DNA of 64,000 nucleotides from Virgisporangium ochraceum (lineage in GTDB: Bacteria; Actinomycetota; Actinomycetes; Mycobacteriales; Micromonosporaceae). A model generated the notes under the pieces. The model ran no database searches. It was not told the DNA's origin and worked only from the letters and a program-made list of their open reading frames with translations. The position numbers and the translations under genes were made by a program. Below, one piece after another: positions 26,308 to 35,270 of the stretch (positions are counted from its first letter, which is position 1; the number at the start of each line of letters is the position of its first letter). The stretch is from positions 1 through 64,000 of the forward strand of contig NZ_BOPH01000145.1 in assembly GCF_016863655.1 (NCBI RefSeq), written 5' to 3'.

Positions 26308-26739
26308 TCACCGGTTGGTCGCCTGTACGAGGACGTCGCGGATCTCCCGCACCGAGGCGAGCGCCCGCGGATACGACTCCTCGGCCTCCGCCCAGAGTTC
26401 GCGCCACTCCGAATCGTCGCCGACGATGCGGTCCAGGGCCCGCACCGCGATGGCGGGAATGTCGGCGGCCACCTCGACCCTGCCGCCCTCCAACAGGAAG
26501 TCGGGCGCGTACGCAGTCTCGATCGGCGTTCCGCCCGGCAGCTGGGAGGACACGATGGCCGCGGCGGCGATGGCCTCCACCGCGTCGTCGCTGTCGAGGT
26601 ACTCCTCGCCGTGCTCGGCGACCCGCGTCAGCACGTCGCGGATCAGAGCTTCCCGTTGCTCCGGCGCGGCCTCGTCGAGGTCGCCGCACCAGTCCGCGGC
26701 GGTGTCGTTGTCGAACGGCCCGACATCCCACGTACCCAT
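26308..26739 (-). CDS. DUF4259 domain protein
   Basis: This 143-aa protein begins MGTWDVGPFDNDTAADWCGD, the hallmark opening of DUF4259, and continues with EEYLDSDDAVEAIAAAAIVS. It is acidic, soluble and about the usual length. The molecular function is unknown. It converges with the LuxR-type regulator gene. The start is an ATG, with a weak ribosome site (ggggat). Confidence 0.9.
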   Translation of the reverse strand: MGTWDVGPFDNDTAADWCGDLDEAAPEQREALIRDVLTRVAEHGEEYLDSDDAVEAIAAAAIVSSQLPGGTPIETAYAPDFLLEGGRVEVAADIPAIAVRALDRIVGDDSEWRELWAEAEESYPRALASVREIRDVLVQATNR

Positions 26740-26848
26740 CGCTCATCCCCCGCTCGCCGACCGGTTCGGACCCGCCGTGATCCTAACGCCCGTCGGCCGC
26801 CGGTTGGCCCGTAACGTGGCGGGCGTCCGCGGACCCGGAGCCGCGCTG

Positions 26849-27073
26849 TCAGCCGGATGTGACGTTCCATTGCGTGGGTAGGGCGCTGTCGCACGGGGCG
26901 CACGTGAAGTCGTCGTCCCGCACGATGTTGCGCTCGCCGCAGCTCGGGCAGCGGCGGAAGACGAACCGCTCGGTGAAGTCACCGGGATGGGGCAGGCCGA
27001 CCCGGTCGAGGGCCCGGGCCACAGCCGTCCAGCAACCCGGATCGGGACAGTACCCGGTCGACTGGTTGGACAC
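26849..27073 (-). CDS. Small zinc-ribbon-like protein
   Basis: This 74-aa protein has six cysteines, two of them in CxxC pairs typical of zinc ribbons: RRCPSCGERN and FTCAPCDS, plus GYCPDPGC near the N-terminus. The ATG at 27073 is only 47 bp from the GTG of the divergent DUF4272-ankyrin gene. The short gap holds an 11-bp inverted repeat. Similar small cysteine-rich proteins are found as neighbours of cell-surface or immunity-like genes, but no function can be assigned. Confidence 0.65.
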   Translation of the reverse strand: MSNQSTGYCPDPGCWTAVARALDRVGLPHPGDFTERFVFRRCPSCGERNIVRDDDFTCAPCDSALPTQWNVTSG

Positions 27074-27080
27074 CCCGACG

Positions 27081-27109
27081 ATAGGTCACCGGTGGCGGCG
27101 GTGACCTAT
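27081..27109. promoter_or_regulatory. 11-bp perfect inverted repeat in divergent gap
   Basis: ataggtcaccg (27081-27091) and cggtgacctat (27099-27109) are perfect inverted copies around a 7-nt spacer. They fill most of the 47-bp gap between the divergent starts at 27073 and 27121. The location suggests a shared operator, or leaderless/overlapping promoters whose core is inside the repeat. Confidence 0.55.
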
Positions 27110-27120
27110 GCTCCGCGATC

Positions 27121-29088
27121 GTGACGATCAGGGACGCGCGCGCGGTGCTCCGACGGATGCTGGTTCTGTCGAGGGTGGTGCTCCACGGCTTCAGCGCCGA
27201 CAACGGCAACCGGCCCGACCCCGCCGCGAACCGGGCCCGGCTGCGCACGTTCGGGCTGGAGGCCGACCTGCTGCCGGCCGAGCGCGCCTTCCTCCTCGGC
27301 ACCGACCCGACCTACCGGCAGATCACCGACGCGACCTGGCGTAGCGAGGCGCTCGTGGCGCTGCGCTGGGCGGTCGGCGACCGCACCGACCTGCCGGTCG
27401 GCGGTCAGGTGTCGCTGATGCAGGCGGTTCCCGACCTCCCCGCCGACGCGACGCTGCGCGCACAGCTCGACGGTGCGGCCGACCAACCGGTGCGGCTGCG
27501 GCCCGGGTCGGAGGTGGTCCGGGAGCGGGAGCGGTGGTTCGCCGTCTACTGGCGGATGCGCCTGCGCTCGATCGGCGTGGAACGGCTGAACCTGGCCCGC
27601 TGGGTCCAGGACAACCCGTACCTGACCGTGCTGACGCCCGCCGATCTGCCCCTGATCGACGGGGACCTGTCGCTGGACGCGTCCGTCATGGAGGTCGCCC
27701 GCGACGACGAGTCGGCGCGACCCGGCGGGTGGCGGCTGGTCCTGCCCGAGGGTGTCGACGCCGAACCGGCGGACGACGACTGGCCGGTCCGGGACGGGCG
27801 GGTGCCGATCCGGGTGTGCGAGCCGTGGATGCTCGAGGCCGGCGAGAACGTGCTCCGCGTGGCGTCCGAGCGGTTGCAGGCGTTGCGGTGGCTGCTGGGT
27901 GACACCGGGCCGTTCGGCGAGGACCCGACCGGTCACTACGAACCCGGCTCGTCGGCCGCGTTCGACAAGGCCGTCCTCTACCGCGACGGACAGTTCTCCG
28001 TGCGCGGCGGGCTTCCCTGGTGCGACGCCGCCTGGCGTGGCGACGTCGATCGGCTGCGGTCCCTGCTCGACTCGAACGTCCCCACGATGCTCGCCGACGT
28101 CGACGGCGACCTCGCGCTGCACTGCGCGGCCCTCGGCGGCCACCGCGAGGCGGTCGCCCTGCTGCTGGAGGCGGACACGCCGATAGGGCACCACCTGGAG
28201 GACGGCGCCGGCCGCACCGTCCTGGACCTCGCCGCGGCGCGCGGTGACCTCGACCTGATCGACACCGTCGTCGCCGCCGGCCCGGACTGGCGCCGCGACA
28301 CCGCGCTGCTGGCCGCTGTCCGGGCCGGGCACGCCGACGCCGCGTCCCACCTGATCGGTCTGGGCGCACCGATCGACGGCGCCCTCGACGCCGCCGTCGA
28401 CGCCGACCTGCCGGAGCTGGTGCGGCGCCTGGCCGCGCACGGGTCCGCAGTGGACGGTCCGGCACTGTACCGGGCCGTCGGCCGCGGTCGGTTCGCCGCG
28501 GCCGCCGCGCTCGCCGACCTGGGCGCCGACGTCGACCACGCCGACGACACCGGCACCGCGGTGCTGCTCCTGGCCGCCGACCGCGGCGCCACCGCGCTGT
28601 GCCTGCGCCTGCTCGACGCCGGCGCCGACCCGACCGTCCGCCTGCAGACGTTCGGCCCGGTCCACTTCGCCATGCTCGGCGGCCACGCCGACACCGCACT
28701 GGCGCTGATCGACCGCGGCGCCGACGTCTCCGGTGCCGACCAGCCGCTCGTGTCCATCGCCCTGTCCGGCGGCTCGGCCGCGCTGGTGCGCTGGTGCCTC
28801 GACCACGGGCATGCCCCGCCACCCGACGCCGTGGAACGGGCCGTGCTGGGCAACCACGCCGAGATCCTCCGGACCCTGATCGCCGCCGGCCAACGCGTGG
28901 ACGTCGCCAACGCGTCCGGCATCACACCCCTGCACCTGGCCGCGGACCGCGGCCACGCCGACCTCGTCGAGATCCTGCTGACCGCCGGCGCACCGACCGA
29001 CCCCCGGGTCCCCGGCCAGAACCGCACCGCCCTCGACCTGGCCGAACTGCACGGCCACGAGGCCTGCGTCCGCCTTCTGACACCCTGA
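27121..29088 (+). CDS. DUF4272 and ankyrin-repeat protein
   Basis: This 655-aa protein starts at GTG 27121. The N-terminal part (about 1-270) matches the DUF4272 pattern: RAFLLGTDPTYRQITDATWR, then SEALVALRWAVGDRTDLP and a later ERLQALRWLLGD. From about residue 300 to the end there are about nine ankyrin-type repeats (ALHCAALGGHREAVALLLEA, LDLAAARGDLDLIDTVVAAG, LHLAADRGHADLVEILLTAG). There is no signal peptide. The ankyrin half is probably a binding platform for DUF4272, whose activity is unknown. It is divergent from the zinc-ribbon gene with a shared inverted repeat. Confidence 0.88.
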   Translation: MTIRDARAVLRRMLVLSRVVLHGFSADNGNRPDPAANRARLRTFGLEADLLPAERAFLLGTDPTYRQITDATWRSEALVALRWAVGDRTDLPVGGQVSLMQAVPDLPADATLRAQLDGAADQPVRLRPGSEVVRERERWFAVYWRMRLRSIGVERLNLARWVQDNPYLTVLTPADLPLIDGDLSLDASVMEVARDDESARPGGWRLVLPEGVDAEPADDDWPVRDGRVPIRVCEPWMLEAGENVLRVASERLQALRWLLGDTGPFGEDPTGHYEPGSSAAFDKAVLYRDGQFSVRGGLPWCDAAWRGDVDRLRSLLDSNVPTMLADVDGDLALHCAALGGHREAVALLLEADTPIGHHLEDGAGRTVLDLAAARGDLDLIDTVVAAGPDWRRDTALLAAVRAGHADAASHLIGLGAPIDGALDAAVDADLPELVRRLAAHGSAVDGPALYRAVGRGRFAAAAALADLGADVDHADDTGTAVLLLAADRGATALCLRLLDAGADPTVRLQTFGPVHFAMLGGHADTALALIDRGADVSGADQPLVSIALSGGSAALVRWCLDHGHAPPPDAVERAVLGNHAEILRTLIAAGQRVDVANASGITPLHLAADRGHADLVEILLTAGAPTDPRVPGQNRTALDLAELHGHEACVRLLTP

Positions 29089-29218
29089 CCCCGCCCGGCC
29101 GGATCCGTGCGGCTCGGCCGTCCCGAACTGTCCGATAGCCGCCGGTCGACGGTGGACGCGCCCGTCCCGGCCGACGATGGGCCTGCTCCACCCACGCCCA
29201 GCATGAAGAGGTTCGACG

Positions 29219-29605
29219 ATGATCCCGTACGCAGTCTCGACCGACGACGCACCGCGGGCGATCGGGCCCTACAGCCAGGCGATCGTCGCCAACGGGTTCG
29301 TCTTCTGCTCGGGCACGGCCGGTATCGACCCCGCCACCGGCGTCGCGCCGGACGGAATCGAGGAGCAGACCGAACTGGCGCTGCGCAACCTCGACGCGAT
29401 CCTGACCAGCGCCGGCGCATCCCTGGCGACGGTCGTCAAGACCACCATCTTCTACACCAACGTCGACGACTTCGCCGCGATCAACGCCGTCTACGAGCGG
29501 TTCATGCCGGACCCGCCGCCGGCGCGCTCGGCACCGGGCAACGTCCGCCTGCCGCGCAATTTGCTCATCTCCATCGAAGCGATCGCCGTGCTCGCCACCG
29601 GCTGA
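29219..29605 (+). CDS. RidA family protein
   Basis: This 128-aa protein of the RidA/YjgF/UK114 family is normal in length. Family features seen are RAIGPYSQAIVANGFVFCSG at the start, EEQTELALRNLDAILTSAGA in the middle, VVKTTIFYTNVDDFAAINAV and the C-terminal RLPRNLLISIEAIAV, whose arginine corresponds to the substrate-carboxylate-binding residue of enamine/imine deaminases. The likely role is hydrolysis of reactive 2-aminoacrylate-like imines in the cytoplasm, or a related housekeeping function. It begins at ATG 29219 with GAAGAGG upstream. Not part of an operon. Confidence 0.93.
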   Translation: MIPYAVSTDDAPRAIGPYSQAIVANGFVFCSGTAGIDPATGVAPDGIEEQTELALRNLDAILTSAGASLATVVKTTIFYTNVDDFAAINAVYERFMPDPPPARSAPGNVRLPRNLLISIEAIAVLATG

Positions 29606-29728
29606 CGGCGTGTGCGCCGCTGTGACCCGGCCGCGGGCGAGCAAGACCGCGGAACATCCGGGAATGGTGCACTCCTGGACGACAGCCTGTCGAATCGGGG
29701 CGGCTCGACCGTCCCGCGCGGAGCGCGG

Positions 29729-32700
29729 CTAACTACCCGGGGCCTCCAGGAAGGCGATTCCCATCACGCCGCGCACGCCGGCCACCGTGAATTCGCCATC
29801 ACCGAGTGCCGTGATAGACCACAGGTGAGATCCGATCCGGAGATGGCGCTCCTCCTGTGTTTCGACATCGATGAAGCCGAGTGTGCAGGTATGCCCACCG
29901 GTGATGACGTAGGTGCGGCCGGCAATGGTCCCGATCTCGATGGCGTTGATCGCCATGCCGTTCGTGCGCTCAAGGTATCGGGACCACACGAGGTCGCCAT
30001 CGTCAGCATCCCAGACCTGGACGTGCGACCCGGCTCCGGCGATGATCCGCCGGCCGCCGTGGGCTCCCCACGCGAACTCGTACAGGTCGGGGCGGATGTG
30101 GACGCGGCCGGGCGGATCACTGACAGGCAGCGTGACCGAGTGGGGCGTGCCCGAGTTGGTGAGTGTCCAACGGATCACCTGCGGTGCCGGAGGATCCTGA
30201 GCGGTGACGAAGCTGAATTCCCGGTCAGCCCGGTCCGGACCGAGCGCGAGTGCGTAGTTCCCGTTATGACACCGGATGGTCGGCCACCGCGTCGATCCCG
30301 ATGCGAGATCGAGGAACGCCATTGCACCGTCGGTGGCGTAGAGGACGATGACGGGAGGCTCGGTCGGTCCGACAGCAAGTGTGTGCCAGTCCCCGGGGGG
30401 CGTGTTCAGTGTGCGTACGTGTCCGTCGTGAGCGGCGGGGCGTAGGGATATCGTGCCGTTGCTGTGCAGTGTGACAAGTGTCGGTTGCGGGGCGGCGTCG
30501 ATCGCTAGGTCGCGGACAGGATCGGTGTCGGCGAACGGGTGTGTGTGGACAGGTTCTCCGCTGGCCGGATCGATGACTCTGACGCGCCCGTCGATGTCTT
30601 GCAGGGCCATGAGTTGGCGTGTGCCGTTCCGGTGGGTGGGGCGGCGGATGAGCCGGGACAGGGCAGGCGAGGATGTCACGCGGTGGGGCGGGGGGCGTAC
30701 CAGCCGGACGGTTCCGTCGCGTCCTCCGGTGACGAGAACGTCGGTGCCGTCGCAACGGGTGACGTCGAGCCATTCCACGCCGTTGTCGTGGATCGTCAGT
30801 CGCAGCCACTCGCCGGCGGTTGGGCGTAGATGGACGACGCCGAGGGAGTCACCCACCGCCAGCAGGTGGGGATCGGTGTTACCCACGGCAGTGCTCAAGG
30901 CACCGTCGAGAGCGGAGTACGGTTCCATTGATCCGGTCGTTCCACTCTCCGGCTCCCATCGGAATACGTGGCCGCCGTTGAGCGATCCGCCGACCAGGAC
31001 CGTCACCACCCCGTCGACGGAATAGATCGCCGCCGACCACACCACAGCTCCGGCTCTCCAGCCGGTCACCTCGTCTTCGGGCCACATCCGCCGGCCCAGG
31101 ACGGTACCGGTCCGCAGATCTCTGACCTCGATGCACCGCTCTTCGGGGATAGGCGTCCGGGGGCGAGACCAGTACAGAATGTAGGAGAACACCCCCAGTG
31201 GGCGACCGTCCACGACGGCCGCGGCGACGATTCGACCCGTGATCGGCAGCCTGGGCCAGGCGATCACGGTGTCGGTGTCCGGGTCGAAGGCGAACGTCTC
31301 GTCATCGACATCCTGGACGATCACGCGACGCCCGTCGTGGACCAGCGTCCACATGGCCCAGGACTGGCCCGCGCTCGACAGTTCCCGGCTGGGACTGCCC
31401 GTGAGCAGCCCCGCGCGGCGTACCCGGCCGTCGACATGTGACGTCACTACGACCACATCGGCGTTGTCGGCGTATGCGACCATCCCGTTGATCGCGGCAT
31501 GGGGGTGGCCGATTCCGCCTCGCACAGCGGATCCGTCGCGCACGTGCCAGGCCCGGACTGCCCACTGTCCCGCGGCGACCACGATCGGCCCGTCGGGAAG
31601 CTCGACCACGCGGACCTCGACCAGCGTGTCGAAATGCCCGAGGATCTCAGACTCGTCCGGCGTCGACCACTGCGCCCACGTCACCCGCCATGGCCGACCG
31701 GGATCTATGCGGTCCACGCGCTCGGCGAACTCGTCGTCGCCGGCCATCCGGGCGGCCAGTTCCAGATAGCTGACCCGCTCGCGCGGGTCCGTCGTCAGCA
31801 GTTGCTGGCCAATGCGCTCGACAGCCCGGGCACGTGGGTTACGTGCGCTGGCCAGTGCGGGCAACAGCCGGGACACGTCGGCGACCACGAGGAAGTCAGG
31901 GTTGTCGAGAAACCCGTCGAGGCAGCGGCCCACCGCCGCATGGGTCGCCAGATGGGTCCGGACATACCGGCCCGCCGCCGGCCAGTCCCGCACGAGGCCG
32001 GCGAGCGCCGTCGTAATTCGACGCTGGACGTCGGCCTCGGTGCGAAACCGTAACGTCGATGCACGTAGGTGCTCCGCCAGAGCCTCGTGGAAGACACACG
32101 CGGTCCAGCGGTCACCGGTGCGGGCGATGCTGATCAGGTTGACGGCGGCCGACCGGAGTAGCCGCTCGACGTCGCTCTCACCATATTCGGCGGCGCCCAA
32201 CGCGGTCGCCGTCGCCGCCCACGTGGAAAAGCTGTCGAACCCGTCGCCCTCCGCCCACGCCAGCGCGACCAACAGATCGCGGGCCGCGTCGCCGTCGGGA
32301 CCGGCCTCGCGCAGGTAACGGTCCATTGCCGGTCCGACGCCGGTCGCGGCCGCGACAAACTCCCGGGTGCTGCGCTCATCACGCGCATCGGTAGCCGCCA
32401 TCAACGACAACGCATGCAACTGGGCGACCAGGAAGCTGTGCCCGGCACCGGCGGCCACGACCCGCGCCACCCGGCCAGCAAGCTCGGGCTCACCCCTGTA
32501 GGGCGTGGGAAGGCCCGGATCGACCGTAGCCAACAGAGTCTGCTGTACATAGGTTACGAGGCCAGCCGGATCCGCGTACGGCTCCACATCGAGGTCGAGG
32601 ATCGTCACTGACTCACCGAACCCGGTGAGAAGATGACCATCGCCGCCGCGTCGACTGCCGAAGGCACACCGGAGGCCGGTGACCGCCGAGCTCGCCGCCA

Positions 32701-33328
32701 ACGGTTGGAGAAGGTCCTGCACCAGCTCAAACGGCTGCACGGCCTCGTCAACCGCGTCCACGACGACCACGGCGTCGCCCCTCCACGACCGTAGGTCCGC
32801 GATCAGACCGGCCGCACCCGACGGCTCAAGCCCAAGCCCCGCAGCGACCTCGTCAGCAACCTCGGCGACGGTACGGCCGCGCGCATACACCGTCACCACC
32901 GGCTGTGAACGGCATTGAGCCGCGAGCCGGCCGAGCACCGCCGACTTGCCCGAGCCCGGATCACCGGTGACGACACGGCCACGGCCGTCGCCACCGGACC
33001 CGACCCAGCCGGTCAGCTCCGCCAGCACCGCCTCCCGTCCGGTGAAGTAGTCGCCACTCCGGACCTGTGTGGGCAGGACGCCCCGCGCACGCGGATCAAA
33101 ATGGACGCGGGAGCTGTCTGTGTTGCGGCCTGCGATCGCCTCGGTCCTCCGAACCCGGTCCCGAAGCCGGTCGACGGCGGGAGCGGCGAAGCCCAGACCG
33201 ATCACGACGGCAACCACCATGACCAGGGACGGTCGGAGATCATCGACGGACAGAACGGCGATGAGCGCACCAAGCGCCGCAACGGTGCCCGGAACAAGGT
33301 AGACGACGAGCCGGCGCCATCGCGACAT
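29729..33328 (-). CDS. Membrane-anchored STAND ATPase with beta-propeller tail
   Basis: This 1199-aa protein starts at ATG 33328. Two N-terminal membrane helices (about 7-27 and 33-52) are followed by a P-loop ATPase: Walker A GDPGSGKS at 122-129 and Walker B DAVVVVDAVDEA at about 185-196, preceded by DYFTGREAVLAELTGWV. The helical middle to about residue 560 resembles the arm of STAND proteins. The rest is rich in WD40-like blades (GGRDGTVRLVRP, LDLASGSTRWPTIR). The layout is that of bacterial NLR-like or signal-transducing STAND ATPases. The trigger and output are unknown. It is one of three such proteins within 20 kb. Confidence 0.88.
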   Translation of the reverse strand: MSRWRRLVVYLVPGTVAALGALIAVLSVDDLRPSLVMVVAVVIGLGFAAPAVDRLRDRVRRTEAIAGRNTDSSRVHFDPRARGVLPTQVRSGDYFTGREAVLAELTGWVGSGGDGRGRVVTGDPGSGKSAVLGRLAAQCRSQPVVTVYARGRTVAEVADEVAAGLGLEPSGAAGLIADLRSWRGDAVVVVDAVDEAVQPFELVQDLLQPLAASSAVTGLRCAFGSRRGGDGHLLTGFGESVTILDLDVEPYADPAGLVTYVQQTLLATVDPGLPTPYRGEPELAGRVARVVAAGAGHSFLVAQLHALSLMAATDARDERSTREFVAAATGVGPAMDRYLREAGPDGDAARDLLVALAWAEGDGFDSFSTWAATATALGAAEYGESDVERLLRSAAVNLISIARTGDRWTACVFHEALAEHLRASTLRFRTEADVQRRITTALAGLVRDWPAAGRYVRTHLATHAAVGRCLDGFLDNPDFLVVADVSRLLPALASARNPRARAVERIGQQLLTTDPRERVSYLELAARMAGDDEFAERVDRIDPGRPWRVTWAQWSTPDESEILGHFDTLVEVRVVELPDGPIVVAAGQWAVRAWHVRDGSAVRGGIGHPHAAINGMVAYADNADVVVVTSHVDGRVRRAGLLTGSPSRELSSAGQSWAMWTLVHDGRRVIVQDVDDETFAFDPDTDTVIAWPRLPITGRIVAAAVVDGRPLGVFSYILYWSRPRTPIPEERCIEVRDLRTGTVLGRRMWPEDEVTGWRAGAVVWSAAIYSVDGVVTVLVGGSLNGGHVFRWEPESGTTGSMEPYSALDGALSTAVGNTDPHLLAVGDSLGVVHLRPTAGEWLRLTIHDNGVEWLDVTRCDGTDVLVTGGRDGTVRLVRPPPHRVTSSPALSRLIRRPTHRNGTRQLMALQDIDGRVRVIDPASGEPVHTHPFADTDPVRDLAIDAAPQPTLVTLHSNGTISLRPAAHDGHVRTLNTPPGDWHTLAVGPTEPPVIVLYATDGAMAFLDLASGSTRWPTIRCHNGNYALALGPDRADREFSFVTAQDPPAPQVIRWTLTNSGTPHSVTLPVSDPPGRVHIRPDLYEFAWGAHGGRRIIAGAGSHVQVWDADDGDLVWSRYLERTNGMAINAIEIGTIAGRTYVITGGHTCTLGFIDVETQEERHLRIGSHLWSITALGDGEFTVAGVRGVMGIAFLEAPGS

Positions 33329-33429
33329 GCCCCGTTGATAGACGACAGCGGCCCAGATGTAAACCGGACATGGGCCGACACCTCCAGGCGTGCTGTGTCA
33401 CCTGCGCGGGATCTGTGGATCGACGCGGC

Positions 33430-33966
33430 TCAGCCGCACTCCACCGGCGTCCGTGGAGGGCTCGTCTCTATCGACACCTTCATCACCGTGATGTCGTCGA
33501 CGGCGGGCAGGTCGGCCACCGGATCGAGGATGCCGCAGTCGAACTCGGCCCGCTCCGTCTCGAAGTAGAACGACTCCGGCAACAAGTCCGGCGTGACGGA
33601 CTCGACGAGTTCGGGGGAATCCTCGAACAACCTCTTCAATCTCTCGTAGGCCTGCTCGCGGGACTCGTACCTGACGCCGTCGACGGTCTCGATGCCGGCG
33701 AGTCCCGACCGGACCGCGTCGCGGTCGGCCACGGAGATGTCGGACTTCAGCCACACCGAGACCTCGAACGTGTACTCCGTCGGGTTGAGCCGGTGGTACA
33801 GGCCGGGCAGCACGAACGCGGCCATCGTCGCACCCGCGCCGACCAGCAGCGCCGCCACCGCGACGACGGCGGCGATCCTCCAGGGCCGCTTCCCGGGCGG
33901 CGGGCCGGCGGGAGCGTACGGCACGGGCGTCACGCTGATCGACGGCCGCGGATCCGTTTCTGACAC
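33430..33966 (-). CDS. FtsX-ectodomain-like membrane protein
   Basis: This 178-aa protein has a cytoplasmic N-terminal 30 residues (proline-rich), one membrane helix (about 31-55, IAAVVAVAALLVGAGATMAA) and an extracytoplasmic domain resembling the FtsX extracellular domain. Signatures are EVSVWLKSDISVADRDAVRS, GVRYESREQAYERLKRLFED and SVTPDLLPESFYF. True FtsX has four membrane helices and pairs with FtsE. Here there is no FtsE neighbour and only one helix, so this is an orphan domain protein of unknown role. It lies immediately upstream of, and co-oriented with, the STAND ATPase gene. Confidence 0.82.
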   Translation of the reverse strand: MSETDPRPSISVTPVPYAPAGPPPGKRPWRIAAVVAVAALLVGAGATMAAFVLPGLYHRLNPTEYTFEVSVWLKSDISVADRDAVRSGLAGIETVDGVRYESREQAYERLKRLFEDSPELVESVTPDLLPESFYFETERAEFDCGILDPVADLPAVDDITVMKVSIETSPPRTPVECG

Positions 33967-34167
33967 GGAACCCGTTCTACCAGTTCAACCAGGTCGATGG
34001 AGGCCCGTCGACCCGTCGAGGCTGATCTTGGTGGTGGGCTCCCGGGGCGCCCTCGAAGCGATGAAGGAGGTGGGAACCGTGGTCAGGATGACTGTCGTGT
34101 GCTCCCACCCCGTTGCAAGGGCGTCGCGGGTCTGAACGGGAGCCTCCGCTATCCGGAAGGATCCCCC

Positions 34168-34721
34168 ATGACCGACGTGGTCATCCGCTCCCTCGCCCCG
34201 GGCGAGAAGGAGCTCTTCGAGTCCCTGCCCGACCCGGGGCTGGTGGGCTTCGCCGCCTTCGGCGACACCTACATCGCGATGGCGGCCGCCGGCGAATACC
34301 GTCCTGAGTGGACCTGGACTGGTTCGACTTCACCGACCCCGACGCCGCGGTGCGACTGCTTCGCACGGCGCCGCTGCGCGCCCGGTACTCCCTGAAGCTG
34401 CCACCGGGGTGGCGGGCCGATCCGGCGGTCCGGGAACAGGCCCGGATCAGGATCGACGCCGCCATCGCCGCCGGGCTGTCACCGCTCGTCGAGCGCTTCC
34501 GGTACCGGTGGACGCCGGACTGCGGGATGCCCGCGCGCCCCGGCCGTCTCGAGTTCCGCCCCGAGCCCGACGACGCGGTCGTTCTCGACGTGTTCCGTCG
34601 CATTCACGAGGGCAGTCTCGACGCGCACGCACGACGCGCCCATCGCCCTGCACGGGTTGGACGCCGCCGTCACCGCCGCCAGGTGCCGGTGTTCCACATC
34701 GGGAAGTTGAGCGGGTCGTAG
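34168..34721 (+). pseudogene. GNAT-like acetyltransferase, frameshifted/deleted
   Basis: From ATG 34168 (GGAAGGAT upstream) the frame reads MTDVVIRSLAPGEKELFESL and VGFAAFGDTYIAMAAAGEYR. It then breaks near 34310, and a second frame carries LDWFDFTDPDAAVRLLRTAP, ARYSLKLPPGWRADPAVREQ and VVLDVFRRIHEGSLDAHAR. The order fits an N-acetyltransferase-like protein in which about 35 codons around the catalytic acetyl-CoA site are missing and the 3' end is disrupted. It overlaps the lectin gene 3' end. I call it a pseudogene, and the family assignment is tentative. Confidence 0.55.
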
Positions 34722-35110
34722 ATGACGACGTTCCCGTCGTCCTGGACGTGGAGGGTGCATGTACGAATGACCGGGCACGGCCCCTGCCAGGTACCGGAGT
34801 CCCATACCGCCTGGCCGCCACTGTTGTAGATGACGAGGTTCCCGTCGGTCTGGAAGGTGCCCCGCACCCCCGTCCCGCGGTTGGAGGCCCACACGATGTT
34901 GCGGGGCAGGTCGTGCCAGACGACGAAGATGCCACCCGTGGTGAGCTCGAAACCGGTTCGCCCGTTGGGCGAGATGGTTTCGGCGCCCCGCAGCCAGGTC
35001 TTGCCACCGCGGACGATGGCGTCGGCTGCCGCCGCCGGGGTCGCGGCGAAGAAAACAACACCGGCGAGCATGACGAGGACCATGCTTATCCTCGTGACCA
35101 CTCCTCGCAT
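34670..35110 (-). CDS. Secreted bulb-lectin-like protein
   Basis: This 146-aa exported protein starts at ATG 35110. The Sec signal ends in PAAAADA (about residue 30), and the mature part is a monocot-mannose-binding (B-type) lectin fold. It has two QxDxNxVxY signatures: QTDGNLVIY and QDDGNVVIY. A third site is degraded. It could bind mannose on fungal or bacterial surfaces, a common use of such proteins in actinomycetes. No partner gene is adjacent, apart from the GNAT remnant with which its end overlaps by 52 bp. Confidence 0.85.
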   Translation of the reverse strand: MRGVVTRISMVLVMLAGVVFFAATPAAAADAIVRGGKTWLRGAETISPNGRTGFELTTGGIFVVWHDLPRNIVWASNRGTGVRGTFQTDGNLVIYNSGGQAVWDSGTWQGPCPVIRTCTLHVQDDGNVVIYDPLNFPMWNTGTWRR

Positions 35111-35270
35111 GTCGGTCCGTCCCTTCAGGTGAGTTTGTCGGTCGGGCACGAACCTAAGCGCCGAACGGGCCGCGCCGCCGCGGCGCGGTCTTTCCTTAAC
35201 GTGGTGTTGATCCCAGGGCGGGGATGTCGTCGCGGTCCGACACACCACCGGCGCATGTGAGGATGCTCGG

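Noticed and set aside
27106..29058. 650-residue antisense open frame over the DUF4272-ankyrin gene
   Set aside because: Its repetitive Gly/Val/Arg pattern mirrors the ankyrin codons of the real gene and shows no independent start or motif.
35170..35215. GC-rich hairpin ccgcgccg/cggcgcgg followed by tcttt as a plus-strand terminator
   Set aside because: No plus-strand gene ends just before it; it lies in the promoter side of the lectin gene, so its role cannot be supported.
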